Origin: Glycomyces sp. YM15 | GTDB lineage: Bacteria > Actinomycetota > Actinomycetes > Mycobacteriales > Micromonosporaceae | Length of the DNA stretch: 64,000 bases | Reading direction: 5' to 3' | NCBI RefSeq assembly: GCF_016918015.1 | Contig: NZ_JAERMK010000006.1 | Span: 160,795-224,794 of the forward strand | Part shown: positions 23,971-33,099 of the stretch, piece after piece | Layout: each line of letters begins with the position of its first letter | Position numbering within the stretch: the stretch's first letter is position 1 | Translations under genes and position numbers: made by a program | Notes under the pieces: generated by a model | What the model saw: the letters and a program-made list of their open reading frames with translations, nothing else | Told to the model about the DNA's origin: nothing | The model's database searches: none

Positions 23971-24501
23971 TCAGCCAGCTACCACATCGGGGTCATCGCC
24001 CGGCCAACCCTTGGGCATGCCCCCAATGGTGAAGTCTTTGCGGTAGAGCGCGGCAAGGAAATCTACGACGCCTATCGCATACTCCGACCAGTCGCCGTTC
24101 TCACCCGAGACCACGACCGACCAGTCGTCGGGGGATTCCGACCAGGTTCGCCAGTAAAAGGTGTCTCCTACATCTGACGACGCCCAGTGCAGCAATCCAC
24201 TAGGTTCTGGAAACGGGACGTACCATGCGGCGTAACCCTGATTGCGCCAATCATCGAGGATCTCGGCCGCTTGCCGATGGGCCGCAACGAAAAGCGACTC
24301 TTTCCCAGGCTCGGGCAACTCGAGGTAGAGAAAATTCTCCAACACCAGCGCTGGATAAGCCTCCGCCAAAGCGCGGAAGTCGGAGGGAAGCTCTACCCCC
24401 AGCTCTTCGTGCAGCACCTCCCAGCGCACGCCACGCGGCTCGGCGGCACGAAACTGCACCATTGCAGGGATCGCGGACTCCAGTCTCTTGATCGCGGACA
24501 T
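23971..24501 (-). CDS. SMI1/KNR4 (SUKH) family protein
   Basis: 176 residues from ATG 24501 with GAAGGAG 6 nt upstream. SUKH features: VRWEVLHEELGVELPSDFRAL near residues 23-44 (in two parts), YVPFPEPSGLLHWA, and WSESPDDWSVVVSGENGDW. Bacterial SUKH proteins are mostly immunity proteins that neutralise secreted nuclease or deaminase toxins. No toxin gene is found next to it, so it is an orphan here, perhaps collected on the island as protection against neighbours. Confidence 0.8.
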   Translation of the reverse strand: MSAIKRLESAIPAMVQFRAAEPRGVRWEVLHEELGVELPSDFRALAEAYPALVLENFLYLELPEPGKESLFVAAHRQAAEILDDWRNQGYAAWYVPFPEPSGLLHWASSDVGDTFYWRTWSESPDDWSVVVSGENGDWSEYAIGVVDFLAALYRKDFTIGGMPKGWPGDDPDVVAG

Positions 24502-24620
24502 GGCGTCTCCTTCGAAGTTCTGTTCATGATCGCTGTTTGGAACAACCGTCCGTCCCTCGTGTCGGCCGTCGTAGAGATGTTCGCACCTGTCTCAAGAACC
24601 TCGCCAACCGAGACATGCAT

Positions 24621-25202
24621 CTAGCGTGCCGGAAGCATGTTCTCTGGCAGCCGTGCCCGCAGCTTTGCCAGCGCGCGGAGCAGGTCTTCGCGGTTCTTGC
24701 CGGACTTGATCCAGGCTGGGAGCCTGCTCGCGATGGTGCGGTTGAACGGGCTGACGTCCCGCACCCCGGCGGCGACGTAGGCCTCCAGGAAGCTCAGGTG
24801 CTGATCGTTCCGCGCCCACAGCGACTTACCGCGAAAATCTGTCTCGAGCCAGAGCTGCGGCCACTGATTCCGCTTCGGAGCCGCCCACGGGCGGTTAGCG
24901 GCCGGTTCCTTGGCCCAGCCGCAGCCTCGGCAGCGCAGTCGCTGCAGCCGCAGGTCGGATCTATAGGTGCCGACATAGCGGTTGCACTCAGGGCACATGA
25001 CGATCTGGGGTGGCTCCACCGGCTTGGCCTTGGGCTCTCGCCGAAGCCTGTCCGTGAACGCGCATGACCCGCAAGTCACGTGGCACTGTCGGCGAATCGC
25101 CATGTCGTCGCATCGCGGGCAGTGCACCAGCGCGTAGTCGAAGCCGCCCATGTACTTGACAGGCTGATCCGCCTCGACGAACTTCGTCAGGTTGCGTCCC
25201 AT
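24621..25202 (-). CDS. Zinc-ribbon protein of unknown function
   Basis: 193 residues from ATG 25202 (GGAGA upstream). Four Cys pairs are seen in the first 100 residues: CPRC, CGSC, CPEC and CRGC, enough for two zinc ribbons. The second half is helical and basic (SLWARNDQHLSFLEAYVAAG). Zinc ribbons of this type usually bind nucleic acid or mediate protein contacts. The gene follows the serine recombinase region in the opposite direction and precedes the SUKH gene. I do not recognise a named family. Confidence 0.7.
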   Translation of the reverse strand: MGRNLTKFVEADQPVKYMGGFDYALVHCPRCDDMAIRRQCHVTCGSCAFTDRLRREPKAKPVEPPQIVMCPECNRYVGTYRSDLRLQRLRCRGCGWAKEPAANRPWAAPKRNQWPQLWLETDFRGKSLWARNDQHLSFLEAYVAAGVRDVSPFNRTIASRLPAWIKSGKNREDLLRALAKLRARLPENMLPAR

Positions 25203-25543
25203 GCGCTGTCTCCTTTCCTATGTGGCTGACCGAGCGTAGCGATCGAGTTGAGCTCCTGTCGCCTCGGTTTCTGTCCGCGATCGGAGACGCTTGACCTTGT
25301 GCCGTTATCTGGGCAAACGGTAAAATTGTTAGGTCCAGGTCATATCGATCGATGCGGCGAGACATCCCGCTTGATCGTTCTTTTGCTGTTTGCTGAAGGC
25401 GTCGTTCTTGGTGCCCTTCTCGGAGTTCCTCCTGACTGCGTGAAGCCTTTCCGTGCTCCGGAGTTGGATAGTTCGCGTCGCTCGACGTTGCCGCGAAGCG
25501 GGTCTATCTTGACATTGACCTGCTGTTTTGCCTTGGCGGGGCG
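25203..25543. other. Intergenic stretch upstream of the recombinase genes
   Basis: 341 bp without a convincing gene. A moderately AT-rich patch near 25305-25335 contains TTGTGC, 18 nt, TAAAAT, a possible promoter for the small gene and recombinase downstream. An open frame from 25248 ends on the GTG of the next gene, but its composition is not protein-like. Confidence 0.4.
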
Positions 25544-25738
25544 GTGAGCCTCATGGGTGGCAGAGAGGTCCGCGTGCGGGTGACCGGGGCGCTTCGGGAT
25601 GACGTTGATGTGCGGCTGATCGTGGAGAGTTTGATCGATGCCGTGCTGGAGTCGGAGCGGAGTGCTGGGGTCGAGCCTGAGCGGGCGGACGCGGCGGGTC
25701 GGACCGAATCATCCAGTCGGAAGGCCGATCAATCATGA
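25544..25738 (+). CDS. Small protein coupled to the serine recombinase
   Basis: 64 residues from GTG 25544. It begins with a short beta segment (GGREVRVRVTG), then a helix (VDVRLIVESLIDAVLESERS) and a polar tail. Its stop overlaps the recombinase start (ATGA, 25735-25738), so it is translationally coupled to it. I do not recognise it; a recombination directionality factor or accessory protein is an obvious possibility, but there is no motif to prove it. Confidence 0.55.
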   Translation: MSLMGGREVRVRVTGALRDDVDVRLIVESLIDAVLESERSAGVEPERADAAGRTESSSRKADQS

Positions 25739-27576
25739 GTCAGGAAGTCAGGGCGAAGCGTGCCGTTCTCTATCTGCGGGTGTCCTCGCGGGGACAGTTG
25801 GAGACGGACTACGACCCGGAGGGGAACTCGATTCCAGCGCAGCGGAAGGCGTGCCAGCGCCGGGCCGAGGAGCTTGGAATGGAGGTCGTGGGCGAGTACG
25901 TCGAGCCGGGGAAGTCCGGCATGACGGTCGACGGGCGGCCGAAGTTCCTGGAGATGATGGCGCGCATCCGGAACGAGAAGGATGTCGGGGCGATCGTCGT
26001 TTACGCGCGGTCGCGGATGCATCGGGATGCGGCGGATGCAGCGCTCACCAGGCGGGATCTCAAAAAGCTTGGTGTGCAGCTCATCTCGATCATGGACTAC
26101 ACCGAGGACACCTACATCGGCGATCTCGTGGCCACGATCCTCGATGGGGTCAACGAGTACCAGTCGCGCGCGTCAGGCGCGGATGTGGCCTACAAGATGG
26201 GTGCGAAGGCCGCCAACGGCGGAACTCCGCACCAGGCACCAATCGGGTACCGGAATGTCGGGGAGACCATCGAGGGCCGCGAGGTCCGGACCGTGGTCGT
26301 GGACGAGGAGCGAGCTCCCTTCATCCGGATGATGTTCGAGCTGTACGCGAGCGGGACGTACTCGCTCAAGGAGCTGCAGCGGGCCGTCACCGATGCGGGG
26401 CTTCGAACTCGGCCGAGCAAGCGGTGCCCCGCAGGGCGGGAGATCCCGATGTACACCGTCGGAACGATCCTGCGGAACCGCTACTACCTCGGGCGGGTCA
26501 CCTTCAAGGGCATCGAGCACCAGGGACGGCACGAGCCGCTGGTGAGTCAGGAACTGTTCGACCGGGTGCAGGATGTGCTGCGACAGACCAACGGTGGGAT
26601 CCGGAAGCGGGTGTACGACCACCCGTTGAAGGGCGTCATCTGGTGCGCGCGTTGCCGGACTCGGTTCTACCTCGACACCGTGACGAACGGCCGCGGAGTC
26701 AAGTACTCGTACTTCGTCTGCAGCGGCCGGGCAGACAAGACCTGCCGCAGCGAGCGGGTCCCGGTGGCGGTCATGGAAGCCGAAGTGCGGGCGCACTACG
26801 GCAGGCTTCGGATTCCGCCGGCCTTGGCGGCTGAGCTTCGGATGCAGATCGAGCAGGCAGTGGTCGATCGCCAGCGCGTCGATGAGGAGCTTCGGACTCA
26901 GTTGTCGAGCGAGCGTGAGCGACTGGGACGTCAGCAGGATCAGCTCTTGGAGCTGGTCGGTGAACCTGACTGGCCGCGAGCTCGGCTGAACGAGAAGGTT
27001 CGGGACCTCCGGGACCAGCTCGCTCGGATCGGCGAGCAGCTTGAGCGGGTCGGGAGCGCTGGACTGGAGACCGCCAGGCGGGCGGTGGACCTCGTGTTGG
27101 AGTTGTTGGAGGATCCTCGGCGGTTCCTGGAGGTGCTGCCGGAGGCACACCATCGGGCGGTTCATACCGGGTTCTTCGGGCGGCTCTTCGTCACAGTCGA
27201 GGACGGGGATCGGGTGCCTCGGGTTATTGATAACCAAGTCGCTGAGCTGCTGGAGCCGCTGGTTTCGGCGACTCGGAGTCGCGCGGGAGTTGATCGGGGC
27301 AAAACAAAAGGCCCGCTCAGCGGGCCTGTCTGTTTGGATAAGACGAAATTGGCTGGGGTACCTGGACTCGAACCAAGAACAACTGAACCAGAATCAGCCG
27401 TGTTGCCAATTACACCATACCCCAATGGTGTCTTGACGCCTCGAAGCTTGTGGCGCCGACGGGATGTAACTGTACCGGATGCGCCCGCGCCCCTCCAAAC
27501 GGGTTCCTGTGATCGACGCAACGCGGGTGAACTCGGGCGGGCCCGGGCAACCCCGGGGTCGGTTCCCGCGTATTAG
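25735..27576 (+). CDS. Large serine recombinase/integrase with read-through C-terminus
   Basis: 613-codon frame. The resolvase domain starts with AVLYLRVSSRGQ (catalytic Ser17, preceded by Arg15) and includes YARSRMHRDAADA and GDLVATILDGVNEYQS; a recombinase domain (GYRNVG, then TVGTILRNRYYLGRV), a zinc ribbon (CARCRTRFY ... FVCSG) and a coiled coil (residues about 370-450) follow. Homology ends near residue 520. The last 90 codons run through a terminator and the antisense of tRNA-Gln, so the native stop has been lost and the C-terminus belongs to the flanking chromosome. It probably integrated this element; attachment is likely at 27290-27310. Confidence 0.85.
   Translation: MSQEVRAKRAVLYLRVSSRGQLETDYDPEGNSIPAQRKACQRRAEELGMEVVGEYVEPGKSGMTVDGRPKFLEMMARIRNEKDVGAIVVYARSRMHRDAADAALTRRDLKKLGVQLISIMDYTEDTYIGDLVATILDGVNEYQSRASGADVAYKMGAKAANGGTPHQAPIGYRNVGETIEGREVRTVVVDEERAPFIRMMFELYASGTYSLKELQRAVTDAGLRTRPSKRCPAGREIPMYTVGTILRNRYYLGRVTFKGIEHQGRHEPLVSQELFDRVQDVLRQTNGGIRKRVYDHPLKGVIWCARCRTRFYLDTVTNGRGVKYSYFVCSGRADKTCRSERVPVAVMEAEVRAHYGRLRIPPALAAELRMQIEQAVVDRQRVDEELRTQLSSERERLGRQQDQLLELVGEPDWPRARLNEKVRDLRDQLARIGEQLERVGSAGLETARRAVDLVLELLEDPRRFLEVLPEAHHRAVHTGFFGRLFVTVEDGDRVPRVIDNQVAELLEPLVSATRSRAGVDRGKTKGPLSGPVCLDKTKLAGVPGLEPRTTEPESAVLPITPYPNGVLTPRSLWRRRDVTVPDAPAPLQTGSCDRRNAGELGRARATPGSVPAY
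27309..27327 (-). terminator. Rho-independent terminator of tRNA-Gln
   Basis: AGGCCCG (27309-27315), loop CTCAG, CGGGCCT (27321-27327). Read on the minus strand the stem is followed by TTTTGTTTT, a classical terminator 23 nt after the tRNA 3' end. Confidence 0.8.
27350..27424 (-). tRNA. tRNA-Gln (anticodon CTG), CCA encoded
   Basis: Minus-strand cloverleaf: acceptor TGGGGTA (27424-27418) pairs with TACCCCA (27360-27354), discriminator G, and encoded CCA (27352-27350). The anticodon arm is GCTGA-TTCTGGT-TCAGT with anticodon CTG (Gln, CAG codons), and the T loop is GGTTCGAGTCC. The tRNA is complete and followed by its terminator, so integration of the neighbouring element left it functional. 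Confidence 0.92.
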
Positions 27577-27648
27577 GCGTGTCGGGCCGCTCCGAATCCA
27601 CCACGCCGCGGCCGGCCCGGCTCCGACCCGTCACCCGAAAGAGGCCCC

Positions 27649-28161
27649 GTGAAGTCCGAGGAGCAGCAAGAGGCCGAGTTCCGATCCTTCGCCATCGCCC
27701 AGCGCGAGAGCCTGCGCAGGTACGCGTACATGCTGTGCGGAGACTGGTATGAGGCCGACGACATCGTGCAGAAAGCGCTGACGAAGATGTTCGCGGCCTG
27801 GCGGCGCGTCGAGCCGGGCGGCGCTCCGGCGTACGTCCGCAAGATCGTCACCAACGTGTTCATCTCCCATCGGCGCCTGGCCTGGGTCCGCCGTGAGCGA
27901 GCCAGTCCCGAACTGCCCGTTCAGGAAGTCGATCGTCCGCAAGAGGCTGTCGACGTGCGGATGGAACTGGTGGCGGCGCTGAAGCTGCTGCCCGCCAGGC
28001 AACGCGCGACGCTCGTGCTCCGGTACTGGGAGCAACTGTCCGTCGACGAGACCGCGACCGCCATGAGCTGTTCGACGGGAACCGTGAAGAGCCAGTCCGC
28101 CAAGGGCCTGCGCAAGCTGAAAGAGCTCCTCAACGATTCCCAAGTCCTGGCCCGGGTCTAG
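27649..28161 (+). CDS. SigE-like ECF RNA polymerase sigma factor
   Basis: 170 residues from GTG 27649. Region 2 (RRYAYMLCGDWYEADDIVQKAL, split at the helix) and region 4 (LVLRYWEQLSVDETATAMSCSTGTVKSQ) are clear, giving the SigE family of actinobacterial ECF factors. The following gene encodes a one-pass membrane protein 19 nt downstream, the usual partner arrangement. It probably directs a stress or envelope regulon; its signal is unknown. Confidence 0.9.
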   Translation: MKSEEQQEAEFRSFAIAQRESLRRYAYMLCGDWYEADDIVQKALTKMFAAWRRVEPGGAPAYVRKIVTNVFISHRRLAWVRRERASPELPVQEVDRPQEAVDVRMELVAALKLLPARQRATLVLRYWEQLSVDETATAMSCSTGTVKSQSAKGLRKLKELLNDSQVLARV

Positions 28162-28180
28162 CGGAAGGAAGCGAATACCG

Positions 28181-29644
28181 ATGAACCTGCAAGACGATCC
28201 CAAGGCGTTGTTCCGCACCGCCCTGCCCGAAGCCCCGCCCTCCGAGTTCGACCTCGACCGGATCGTGCACGACGGCTACCGCGTGCGCCGCCGCCGGCGC
28301 GCCTTGGTGGGCGGGGCCGCCGCGACCGGCGTCGCCGCCATCGCCGCGGTTCTCGCCCTGACCGTGGTCGGGCTGCCCGGTGCCGACCGGGACGCGAATC
28401 CGCCCGCTGAAGCGGTCGATGAGACCGCGATGGCCGGTTACCCCTATGCACTCTCTGAGGGGTTCGGCACCGACGAGGAGCGGGAGTTCCTCGAAGAGAA
28501 CGCTGTGGGGGCCTTCCAGCCGCTGCTCGACCGGGCGGGGGTGGTCCAGACTGACGGTGAGCCGTTCCGGTTCGTGCCCCGCCAGTCGCCCGGCAATTAC
28601 GGCCAGACCTGGCTGCGCAGCTTTGTGGCCAGCGCTTCCTCGCTCGAAGACGACGGCAATGTCGAACCGGTGCTCAGCGTCGAGGCGCTGCTGCCCGGCG
28701 GCTGGACCGCCGAGCCGGGGCCGGTCACCGAGCAGCTCTTTCCGCAACATGTGATCAGCGCCAGCGGCAGTCCCTGGTACGAGGATGCCGACTGGACCGA
28801 CGAGCTCGAAACCACCGATCTCGACGGCGGCCGCACGCTCACCACTGTGAATCACGAGTGCGCGTATGAAGCCCTGCTGACCTATCCCGACGGCAGCGGT
28901 CTGTACGCCGTGTGGGACATGGGCTGCGGGGAGGGGTCGCAGGAGTTCGCGATCGCCTTCGACGACTTCACCGCGGCCGTGGCGTCGATGCCCGAGGTGG
29001 CCTTCGACACGAGCGAGCTGCGTCCCGTTGATGAGCTGGTGGAGGTCCCGACCGGCTGGCTCTACGACGCCGAATGGGAAGGGTCGGCTCAGGGGTCGGC
29101 ACAGGCCTCGGCCGATGCGGCGCGCTTCTTGATCCAGGCCGAGATGCCCGGCTCCTCGCTCGGCGAGGGCACGGCCGAGTACCTGGGAAGCTCGAATCAC
29201 GGCTCGGTCGTCGAGCGCCGCTACCACGCGTCGGGGGTCATGGTGTTCGCCGACGGCGGCGGCGAGGCCCCGTTCGACCTGAACTACACGCTGCCGGGCG
29301 GTTGGCTTCCGGGCATCGCCGAGTCGCCCGAGTTCGGCCCGGAGCTGCACCGCTGCTTGGACGGTGCCGTCTGCGAGTCGGAGACGGAGGACGACGGGAC
29401 GGTCTGGACGTTCGAAGAGATCATCGAACCGCAGGAGTCTCCCGAGGGCGCATCGGATCCCGATGAGTACACCAACCACCAATTCGAGGTCACCCGGTTC
29501 GACCCCGACGGCTGGGCCGTCGCGATCTCGGTGCGGTGGACAGGCAGCGTCCCGTTCGAGCGGGAGGAACTCACCGACGTCCTGAGCGCGCTGCCCGCTC
29601 CGGTGTACGACGCCGCGGCGGAGCCGCAGATCCCGGAGAACTAG
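28181..29644 (+). CDS. One-pass membrane protein, probable anti-sigma partner
   Basis: 487 residues. The N-terminal 45 residues are cytosolic (LFRTALPEAPPSEFDLDRIV, a motif common in proteins paired with SigE-type factors, then an RRRRR stop), followed by one transmembrane helix (about residues 46-68) and a large extracellular, acidic, Trp/Tyr-rich domain of about 415 residues that I cannot assign. Position behind the sigma gene suggests it holds the sigma factor at the membrane; no zinc anti-sigma motif is seen. Confidence 0.72.
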   Translation: MNLQDDPKALFRTALPEAPPSEFDLDRIVHDGYRVRRRRRALVGGAAATGVAAIAAVLALTVVGLPGADRDANPPAEAVDETAMAGYPYALSEGFGTDEEREFLEENAVGAFQPLLDRAGVVQTDGEPFRFVPRQSPGNYGQTWLRSFVASASSLEDDGNVEPVLSVEALLPGGWTAEPGPVTEQLFPQHVISASGSPWYEDADWTDELETTDLDGGRTLTTVNHECAYEALLTYPDGSGLYAVWDMGCGEGSQEFAIAFDDFTAAVASMPEVAFDTSELRPVDELVEVPTGWLYDAEWEGSAQGSAQASADAARFLIQAEMPGSSLGEGTAEYLGSSNHGSVVERRYHASGVMVFADGGGEAPFDLNYTLPGGWLPGIAESPEFGPELHRCLDGAVCESETEDDGTVWTFEEIIEPQESPEGASDPDEYTNHQFEVTRFDPDGWAVAISVRWTGSVPFEREELTDVLSALPAPVYDAAAEPQIPEN

Positions 29645-29670
29645 CGCCGCAACGTGATCTGAAGCAGCGA

Positions 29671-29706
29671 GACGCGGGCCCGACTCCGTCGAGTCGGGCC
29701 CGCGTC
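29671..29706. terminator. Bidirectional terminator between convergent genes
   Basis: GACGCGGGCCCGACT (29671-29685) and AGTCGGGCCCGCGTC (29692-29706) form a perfect 15-bp stem with a 6-nt loop, between the stop of the anti-sigma-like gene and the end of ectD. It would end both transcripts. Confidence 0.85.
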
Positions 29707-29732
29707 ATCCCCCGTCGGGGCGGCAGGGCCGC

Positions 29733-30620
29733 CTAGCGCAGGACCTGCCAGTCGCGGGAGCCGAGGTATTCCGGGCGGTGCTTCTCGGCCGCGAACGGCG
29801 CTTCCAGAGCGTTCTCGACGCTGTTGAACACGATGAACAGGTTCGAGCGCGGGAATGGCGTGATGTTCCCGTTCGAGCCGTGCATGCAGTTCGAGTCGAA
29901 CCAGATCGCCGAGCCGGCGGGGCCGGTGAACTGGTGGATGCCGTGCTTGTCGGCGAGCATCCGCAGCGAATCGTGGTCGGGCGTGCCGACCTCCTGCTTC
30001 ACCAGGGACGCCTTGTGGTTGTCCTCCGGGGTGGCGCCGACGCACGAGACGAACGTCTGGTGCGAGCCCGGCATGATCATCAGCGAACCGTTGAAGTGGT
30101 AGTTCTCGGTCAGCGCCAGGGAGAGGCTGACCGCGCGCATGCGCGGCATCCCGTCCTCGGCGTGCCAGGTCTCGAAGTCCGAGTGCCATTCGAACGGGGC
30201 GCCGCCGAAACCGGGCTTGTAGTTGACGCGGCTCTGGTGCACGTACACGTCGGATCCCAGGATCTGGCGGGCGATCCCGGCGATCCGCTCGTCGCGGATG
30301 AGCTCGGCGAAGTGGGACGAGAGGCGGTGCACGTCGAAGACCGAGCGGATCTCGTCGGTGCTCCGCTCGCGGATCACGCGCTCGTCGCCGTCGAGGGACC
30401 GGTCCTGCAGGAGATGGTTGAGTTCGGTCTGGGCCGCGGCGAGCTCGTCGGGTTCGAGCAGCTGCTCGATGGCGGTGAAGCCGTCGAGTTCATGCGTGCC
30501 GAGCTGCTCTTCGGTGAGCGGCCCGTCGCCGGGGCGGCCCCACACGGCGGGGTCTTCGGTGCGGTAGACCAGGCGCGGTTCCTTGAAGCGCCGTGTGGGG
30601 TAGAGGTCGGTGGACTGCAT
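29733..30620 (-). CDS. ectD: Ectoine hydroxylase
   Basis: 295 residues, normal length for EctD. This Fe(II)/2-oxoglutarate dioxygenase converts ectoine to 5-hydroxyectoine. Iron ligands are visible in FEWHSDFETWH (H-x-D) and in DSNCMHGSN (distal His), with the RSNLFIVFNSVEN segment at the 2-oxoglutarate site. It is the last gene of the ect operon, 48 nt after ectC, with a hairpin in between that may lower or stabilise its mRNA. Hydroxyectoine protects against desiccation and heat as well as salt. Confidence 0.96.
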   Translation of the reverse strand: MQSTDLYPTRRFKEPRLVYRTEDPAVWGRPGDGPLTEEQLGTHELDGFTAIEQLLEPDELAAAQTELNHLLQDRSLDGDERVIRERSTDEIRSVFDVHRLSSHFAELIRDERIAGIARQILGSDVYVHQSRVNYKPGFGGAPFEWHSDFETWHAEDGMPRMRAVSLSLALTENYHFNGSLMIMPGSHQTFVSCVGATPEDNHKASLVKQEVGTPDHDSLRMLADKHGIHQFTGPAGSAIWFDSNCMHGSNGNITPFPRSNLFIVFNSVENALEAPFAAEKHRPEYLGSRDWQVLR

Positions 30621-30637
30621 TGTCGTTCGCTCCTCAC

Positions 30638-30660
30638 TGCGCCGCAGGGCATGCGGCGCA
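30638..30660. promoter_or_regulatory. Hairpin between ectC and ectD
   Basis: TGCGCCGC (30638-30645) pairs perfectly with GCGGCGCA (30653-30660) around a 7-nt loop in the 48-nt ectC-ectD gap. There is no U-tract, so it more likely tunes ectD level or mRNA stability than ends the transcript. Confidence 0.5.
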
Positions 30661-30668
30661 CAGATCGG

Positions 30669-31082
30669 CTAGTCGTCTTCGGTGAGCAGGGGGTAGGTGC
30701 CGTCGGCGTCGTGGACCTCGCGGCCGGTGACCGGCGGGTTGAACACGCACACGCAGCGGAGGTCCTGCTCGACGTCGAGCGTGTGCCGCTCACCGCCGTT
30801 GAGCAGGTACATGGTGCCCGGAGTGAGGGCGTGGACGTCGCCGGTCTCGAGGTCGCGGAGCTTGCCCGAGCCTTCGATGACGTACACGGCCTCCACGTGG
30901 TTGGCGTACCGCATGGTGGTGGAGGTCCCGGCGAACAGGACCGTGTCGTGCAGCGAGAAGCCGACCTTGTCGCGGGCGAGCAGGAGGCGCCGGGAGCGCC
31001 ACGTGCCCTTGGCCTGGTCGCGGTCGTGCCCTTCGACATCGAACTCGGTGCCGATGAGGTCTTCGAGTCTTCTGACGATCAT
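30669..31082 (-). CDS. ectC: L-ectoine synthase
   Basis: 137 residues of the cupin-type EctC, which closes N-gamma-acetyl-diaminobutyrate to ectoine. Conserved segments include [46 protein letters not shown] and [12 protein letters not shown], with the metal-binding acidic and His residues of the cupin core. ATG 31082 overlaps the ectB stop (ATGA), typical for this operon. Confidence 0.97.
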   Translation of the reverse strand: MIVRRLEDLIGTEFDVEGHDRDQAKGTWRSRRLLLARDKVGFSLHDTVLFAGTSTTMRYANHVEAVYVIEGSGKLRDLETGDVHALTPGTMYLLNGGERHTLDVEQDLRCVCVFNPPVTGREVHDADGTYPLLTEDD

Positions 31083-32353
31083 GCGGCCCCCTTCGCGGCG
31101 GCTTCCTTCTCGACCGTGGCGACGGCTTCGCGCACGATGTCGACGCCTTCCTCGAAGTCGGCGCGGCTGGTGGTGAGCGGCGGGAGGAACTTGACGACTT
31201 CGTCCTCGGCGCCGGAGGTCTCCATGAGCAGGCCGTTCGCGAAGGCCTCCTTGCAGACCTGACCCGCGTGCTCGGGGTTCTCGAAGACCATGCCGCGGGC
31301 GAGGCCGCGGCCGCGGGTGGTGATGCCGAGTCCGGCGTGGCTGGCGGCGATGTCGGAGAGTTCACCGTCGAGCCAGGCGGCGTTCGCGTCGACCTGGGCG
31401 GTGAAGTCGTCGTTGCGCCAGAACGTCTCGAGCGCGGCGGTGGCGGTGACGAACGCGGGCGCGAACCCGCGGAAGGTCCCGTTGTGCTCCCCCGGGTCCC
31501 ACACGTCCAGGTGGGGTTTCATGAGGGTGAGCGCGAACGGCAATCCCATGCCGGACAGAGACTTCGAGAGCGTCACGATGTCCGGGTAGATCCCCGAGCG
31601 CTCGAACGAGAAGAACGGACCCGTTCGACCGCAGCCCATCTGGATGTCGTCGACGATGAACAGCATGCCGTGCTCGCGGCACACCTCCTGGAGCCCGCGC
31701 AGCCATTCGTGCGTGGCGACGTTGATGCCGCCCTCGCCCTGCACGGTCTCCACGATGACCGCGGCGGGCTGGTCGAGACCGGAGCCCGAGTCCTCCAAGA
31801 GGCTGCGCAACCACAGGAAGTCGGGCGTCTGGCCGTCCATGTAGTTGTCGTAGGGCATGGTCGCGGCGTTGTTGAGCGGCACGCCCGCGCCGCCGCGCTT
31901 CATCGAGTTCCCGGTGACCGCGAGGGCCCCCAGGGTCATGCCGTGGAAGCCGTTCGTGAAGGACACGACGGTCTCGCGACCGGTGTACTTGCGCGCCAGT
32001 TTGAGTGCGGCCTCGACCGCGTTGTTCCCGGCGGGGCCCGGGAACTGGACCTTGTATTCGAGGTTCCTGGGCGCGAGTACGACGTCGCGGAAGGTCTCCA
32101 GGAAGGTGCGCTTCGCCCCCGAGTAGGTGTCGAGGGTGTGGACGACGTTGTCCTCGGCGAGGTAGGCCAGGAGGGCCTCCTTGAGCACGGGGTGGTTGTG
32201 CCCGTAGTTGAGCGAACCCGCACCGGCGAAGAAGTCGATGTACGACCTTCCCTGCTCGTCGTCGATGCGGCTGCCCTTCGCGGTGGTGAACACCGTGGGC
32301 CAGTTGCGGCAGTAGGAGCGGACTTCTGATTCGACCTGTTCGAAAACCTGCAT
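31079..32353 (-). CDS. ectB: Diaminobutyrate-2-oxoglutarate transaminase
   Basis: 424 residues from ATG 32353 ([16 protein letters not shown], the family N-terminus); the open frame extends upstream but the extension is ectA-intergenic sequence. A class III PLP aminotransferase: [11 protein letters not shown] carries the cofactor Asp, and the PLP lysine is in [11 protein letters not shown]. It makes L-2,4-diaminobutyrate from aspartate semialdehyde, the first step to ectoine. It lies between ectA and ectC, all on one transcript. Confidence 0.97.
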   Translation of the reverse strand: MQVFEQVESEVRSYCRNWPTVFTTAKGSRIDDEQGRSYIDFFAGAGSLNYGHNHPVLKEALLAYLAEDNVVHTLDTYSGAKRTFLETFRDVVLAPRNLEYKVQFPGPAGNNAVEAALKLARKYTGRETVVSFTNGFHGMTLGALAVTGNSMKRGGAGVPLNNAATMPYDNYMDGQTPDFLWLRSLLEDSGSGLDQPAAVIVETVQGEGGINVATHEWLRGLQEVCREHGMLFIVDDIQMGCGRTGPFFSFERSGIYPDIVTLSKSLSGMGLPFALTLMKPHLDVWDPGEHNGTFRGFAPAFVTATAALETFWRNDDFTAQVDANAAWLDGELSDIAASHAGLGITTRGRGLARGMVFENPEHAGQVCKEAFANGLLMETSGAEDEVVKFLPPLTTSRADFEEGVDIVREAVATVEKEAAAKGAA

Positions 32354-32465
32354 GATCTCTTCTGGGTCGGCCTGTTGGCTGTTCTCCGCTTCCCGGCGGC
32401 CGTGGGCACGGCCTGACCGGGCGCATACCCGGGCCGGCTCAATTCGGTGCCCGGGTAGGGCTGGC

Positions 32466-33092
32466 TCAGTCCGGCAGCGCGCCGTCGTGCGGCTTCGCCG
32501 CACTGGTGAACGGTCCACTGTGCTCCTTGATCGGGTGCGCAAGCGGCCCGATGCGGTGAAGCACCTCCGGCTCATGGCCGGAGCCGAGCTCTCGCTCAGA
32601 GAACAGCACGTCGCGCGTCAGGTCCGCGCCGTTCGCTTCCGCGAACGACTCGAACAGGCGCATCGACGCTTTGTTGTCCGGAGTCACCGTCGTCTCGACG
32701 AATCGGACTCCGTTGGAGCGCATGCGAACGACCGCGTGGTCGAGCATGGTCCGAGCCAATCCCCGGCGGCGGAAGCCGGGTGCGACCGCGACCTGCCAGA
32801 CGAAGTACACGTCCGGCGCTTCGGGCCTGCGGTAGCCGGTGATGAAGCCCGCGATCGTTCCTCTCGGATCGCGGGCGACGACGCTCGTGGCCGCGAAATC
32901 ACGGCACCACAGCAGGTACGCGTACCTGCTGTTGACATCGAGGTTCCCCGCCTCGCTGGCGAGGTTCCACAGTTCGGCCCCTTCGGCGGGGGTGGGCGAG
33001 CCGAAGCTCAGGTCTCCGCTGGGGTCGATTCGTCCTCTGACCTGGGTGGCCGGGCCTTGCGAGCCGCTGTCACTTGCGTCACCGGATGGCAT
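32466..33092 (-). CDS. ectA: L-2,4-diaminobutyrate acetyltransferase
   Basis: 208 residues from ATG 33092. GNAT fold: VYFVWQVAVAPGFRRRGLAR contains the acetyl-CoA-binding R/Q-x-x-G-x-G/A loop, and TTVTPDNKASMRLFESFA the C-terminal part. It acetylates diaminobutyrate, the second ectoine step. A longer frame to 33164 adds a hydrophobic, unlikely segment. A consensus-like promoter ends just before the ATG, suggesting a leaderless mRNA. First gene of ectABCD. Confidence 0.95.
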   Translation of the reverse strand: MPSGDASDSGSQGPATQVRGRIDPSGDLSFGSPTPAEGAELWNLASEAGNLDVNSRYAYLLWCRDFAATSVVARDPRGTIAGFITGYRRPEAPDVYFVWQVAVAPGFRRRGLARTMLDHAVVRMRSNGVRFVETTVTPDNKASMRLFESFAEANGADLTRDVLFSERELGSGHEPEVLHRIGPLAHPIKEHSGPFTSAAKPHDGALPD

Positions 33093-33099
33093 GGGAACG

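Noticed and set aside
12952-27424. Duplicated tRNA-Gln 3' end marking the far border of the island
   Set aside because: I looked for GGTACCCCA-like copies to the left and saw none; the left border stays undefined.
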